Source: Bacilli bacterium (GTDB lineage Bacteria; Bacillota_I; Bacilli_A; RFN20; CAG-826). From it: DNA of 35,727 bases. The number at the start of each line of letters is the position of its first letter. The first letter of the stretch is position 1. The notes under the pieces were generated by a model. The model worked only from the letters and a program-made list of their open reading frames with translations, was not told the origin of the DNA and ran no database searches. Positions 35,658 through 35,727 of the stretch are shown piece after piece. The position numbers were made by a program, and so were the translations under genes. The DNA lies in NCBI GenBank assembly GCA_024408495.1, contig JAKSUY010000011.1:1-35727 (forward strand), written 5' to 3'.

Positions 35658-35727
35658 ATGGGCGTTTCTTTATCCTCGTTTCATGTTTTATTTATCATAG
35701 TAGTGGTTATTTTACTTATCTTTACCA
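35658..35727 (+). CDS. Possible start of a membrane protein, cut by window edge
   Basis: The ATG 3 nt after the RDD stop opens a frame beginning MGVSLSSFHVLFIIVVVILL, a convincing transmembrane helix, and stays open to the window end. An overlapping ATGA at 35651 opens a different frame with a less clear helix. No Shine-Dalgarno; too short to name. Confidence 0.35.
   Translation, partial: MGVSLSSFHVLFIIVVVILLIFT

Noticed and set aside
35640-35700. Frameshift extending the RDD protein (YDQWAFLYPRF in another frame)
   Set aside because: The alternative frame closes after 16 codons and the protein already has its expected C-terminal helix; no evidence of an error.

Overview
The window is AT-rich, densely coded DNA from a low-GC Bacillota. 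An uncultured gut Bacilli/Erysipelotrichia-like or Mollicutes-adjacent lineage is my best guess. The grounds are lipoprotein signal peptides with Cys lipoboxes on many exported proteins, no LPXTG anchors, no outer-membrane genes, Shine-Dalgarno-led genes mixed with apparently leaderless ones, bacterial Ig-like (Big) domains, and the standard code (TGA is used as stop, TGG for Trp). I see no rRNA, tRNA, insertion sequence or CRISPR array.

Layout. (1) 1-3064, minus strand: a lipoprotein metallophosphoesterase followed by the first part of an (alpha/alpha)6-barrel glycosidase cut by the window edge. (2) 3227-10220, plus: an operon of a Big_2 lipoprotein, a secreted GH123-like/DUF4091 protein, a MalK/MsmX-type sugar ABC ATPase and a second metallophosphoesterase lipoprotein. 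(3) 10339-12198: a large surface lipoprotein with its own promoter, a cre-like site and a terminator. (4) 12285-13142: a sugar-phosphate isomerase/epimerase-like TIM barrel. (5) 13213-16237, minus: an accessory island with an AlbA_2/HATPase regulator and an HTH plus HipA-like kinase pair, each preceded by repeat arrays that look like operators. (6) 16453-21573: a second Big_2 lipoprotein plus GH123-like pair, ending at a terminator. (7) 21750-29384: a sugar ABC transporter operon (solute-binding lipoprotein, two permeases), a third GH123-like lipoprotein and a lipoprotein with three tandem beta-sandwich repeats. (8) 29417-33309: cytoplasmic GH20 beta-N-acetylhexosaminidase and GH36 alpha-galactosidase/alpha-N-acetylgalactosaminidase-like genes. 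(9) 33306-34532, minus: a ROK-family repressor, divergent from (10) an RDD-type membrane protein at 34599-35654 and the possible start of a further membrane protein.

How the parts may work together (inference). This looks like a Gram-positive counterpart of a polysaccharide utilisation locus. Surface lipoproteins with Ig-like and carbohydrate-binding-like beta-sandwiches hold or present GH123-like enzymes, which release beta-linked GalNAc-type sugars or oligosaccharides. The ABC transporter imports the products, and cytoplasmic GH20 and GH36 finish the hydrolysis. Beta-HexNAc-active and alpha-Gal/GalNAc-active enzymes together point to host glycans such as globo-series glycolipids or mucin O-glycans. 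Two surface metallophosphoesterases with an unusual but shared metal-ligand pattern may remove phosphoryl groups from the same material. A conserved sequence block sits just upstream of the -35 box of four promoters that drive the surface-protein transcripts, which suggests co-regulation.
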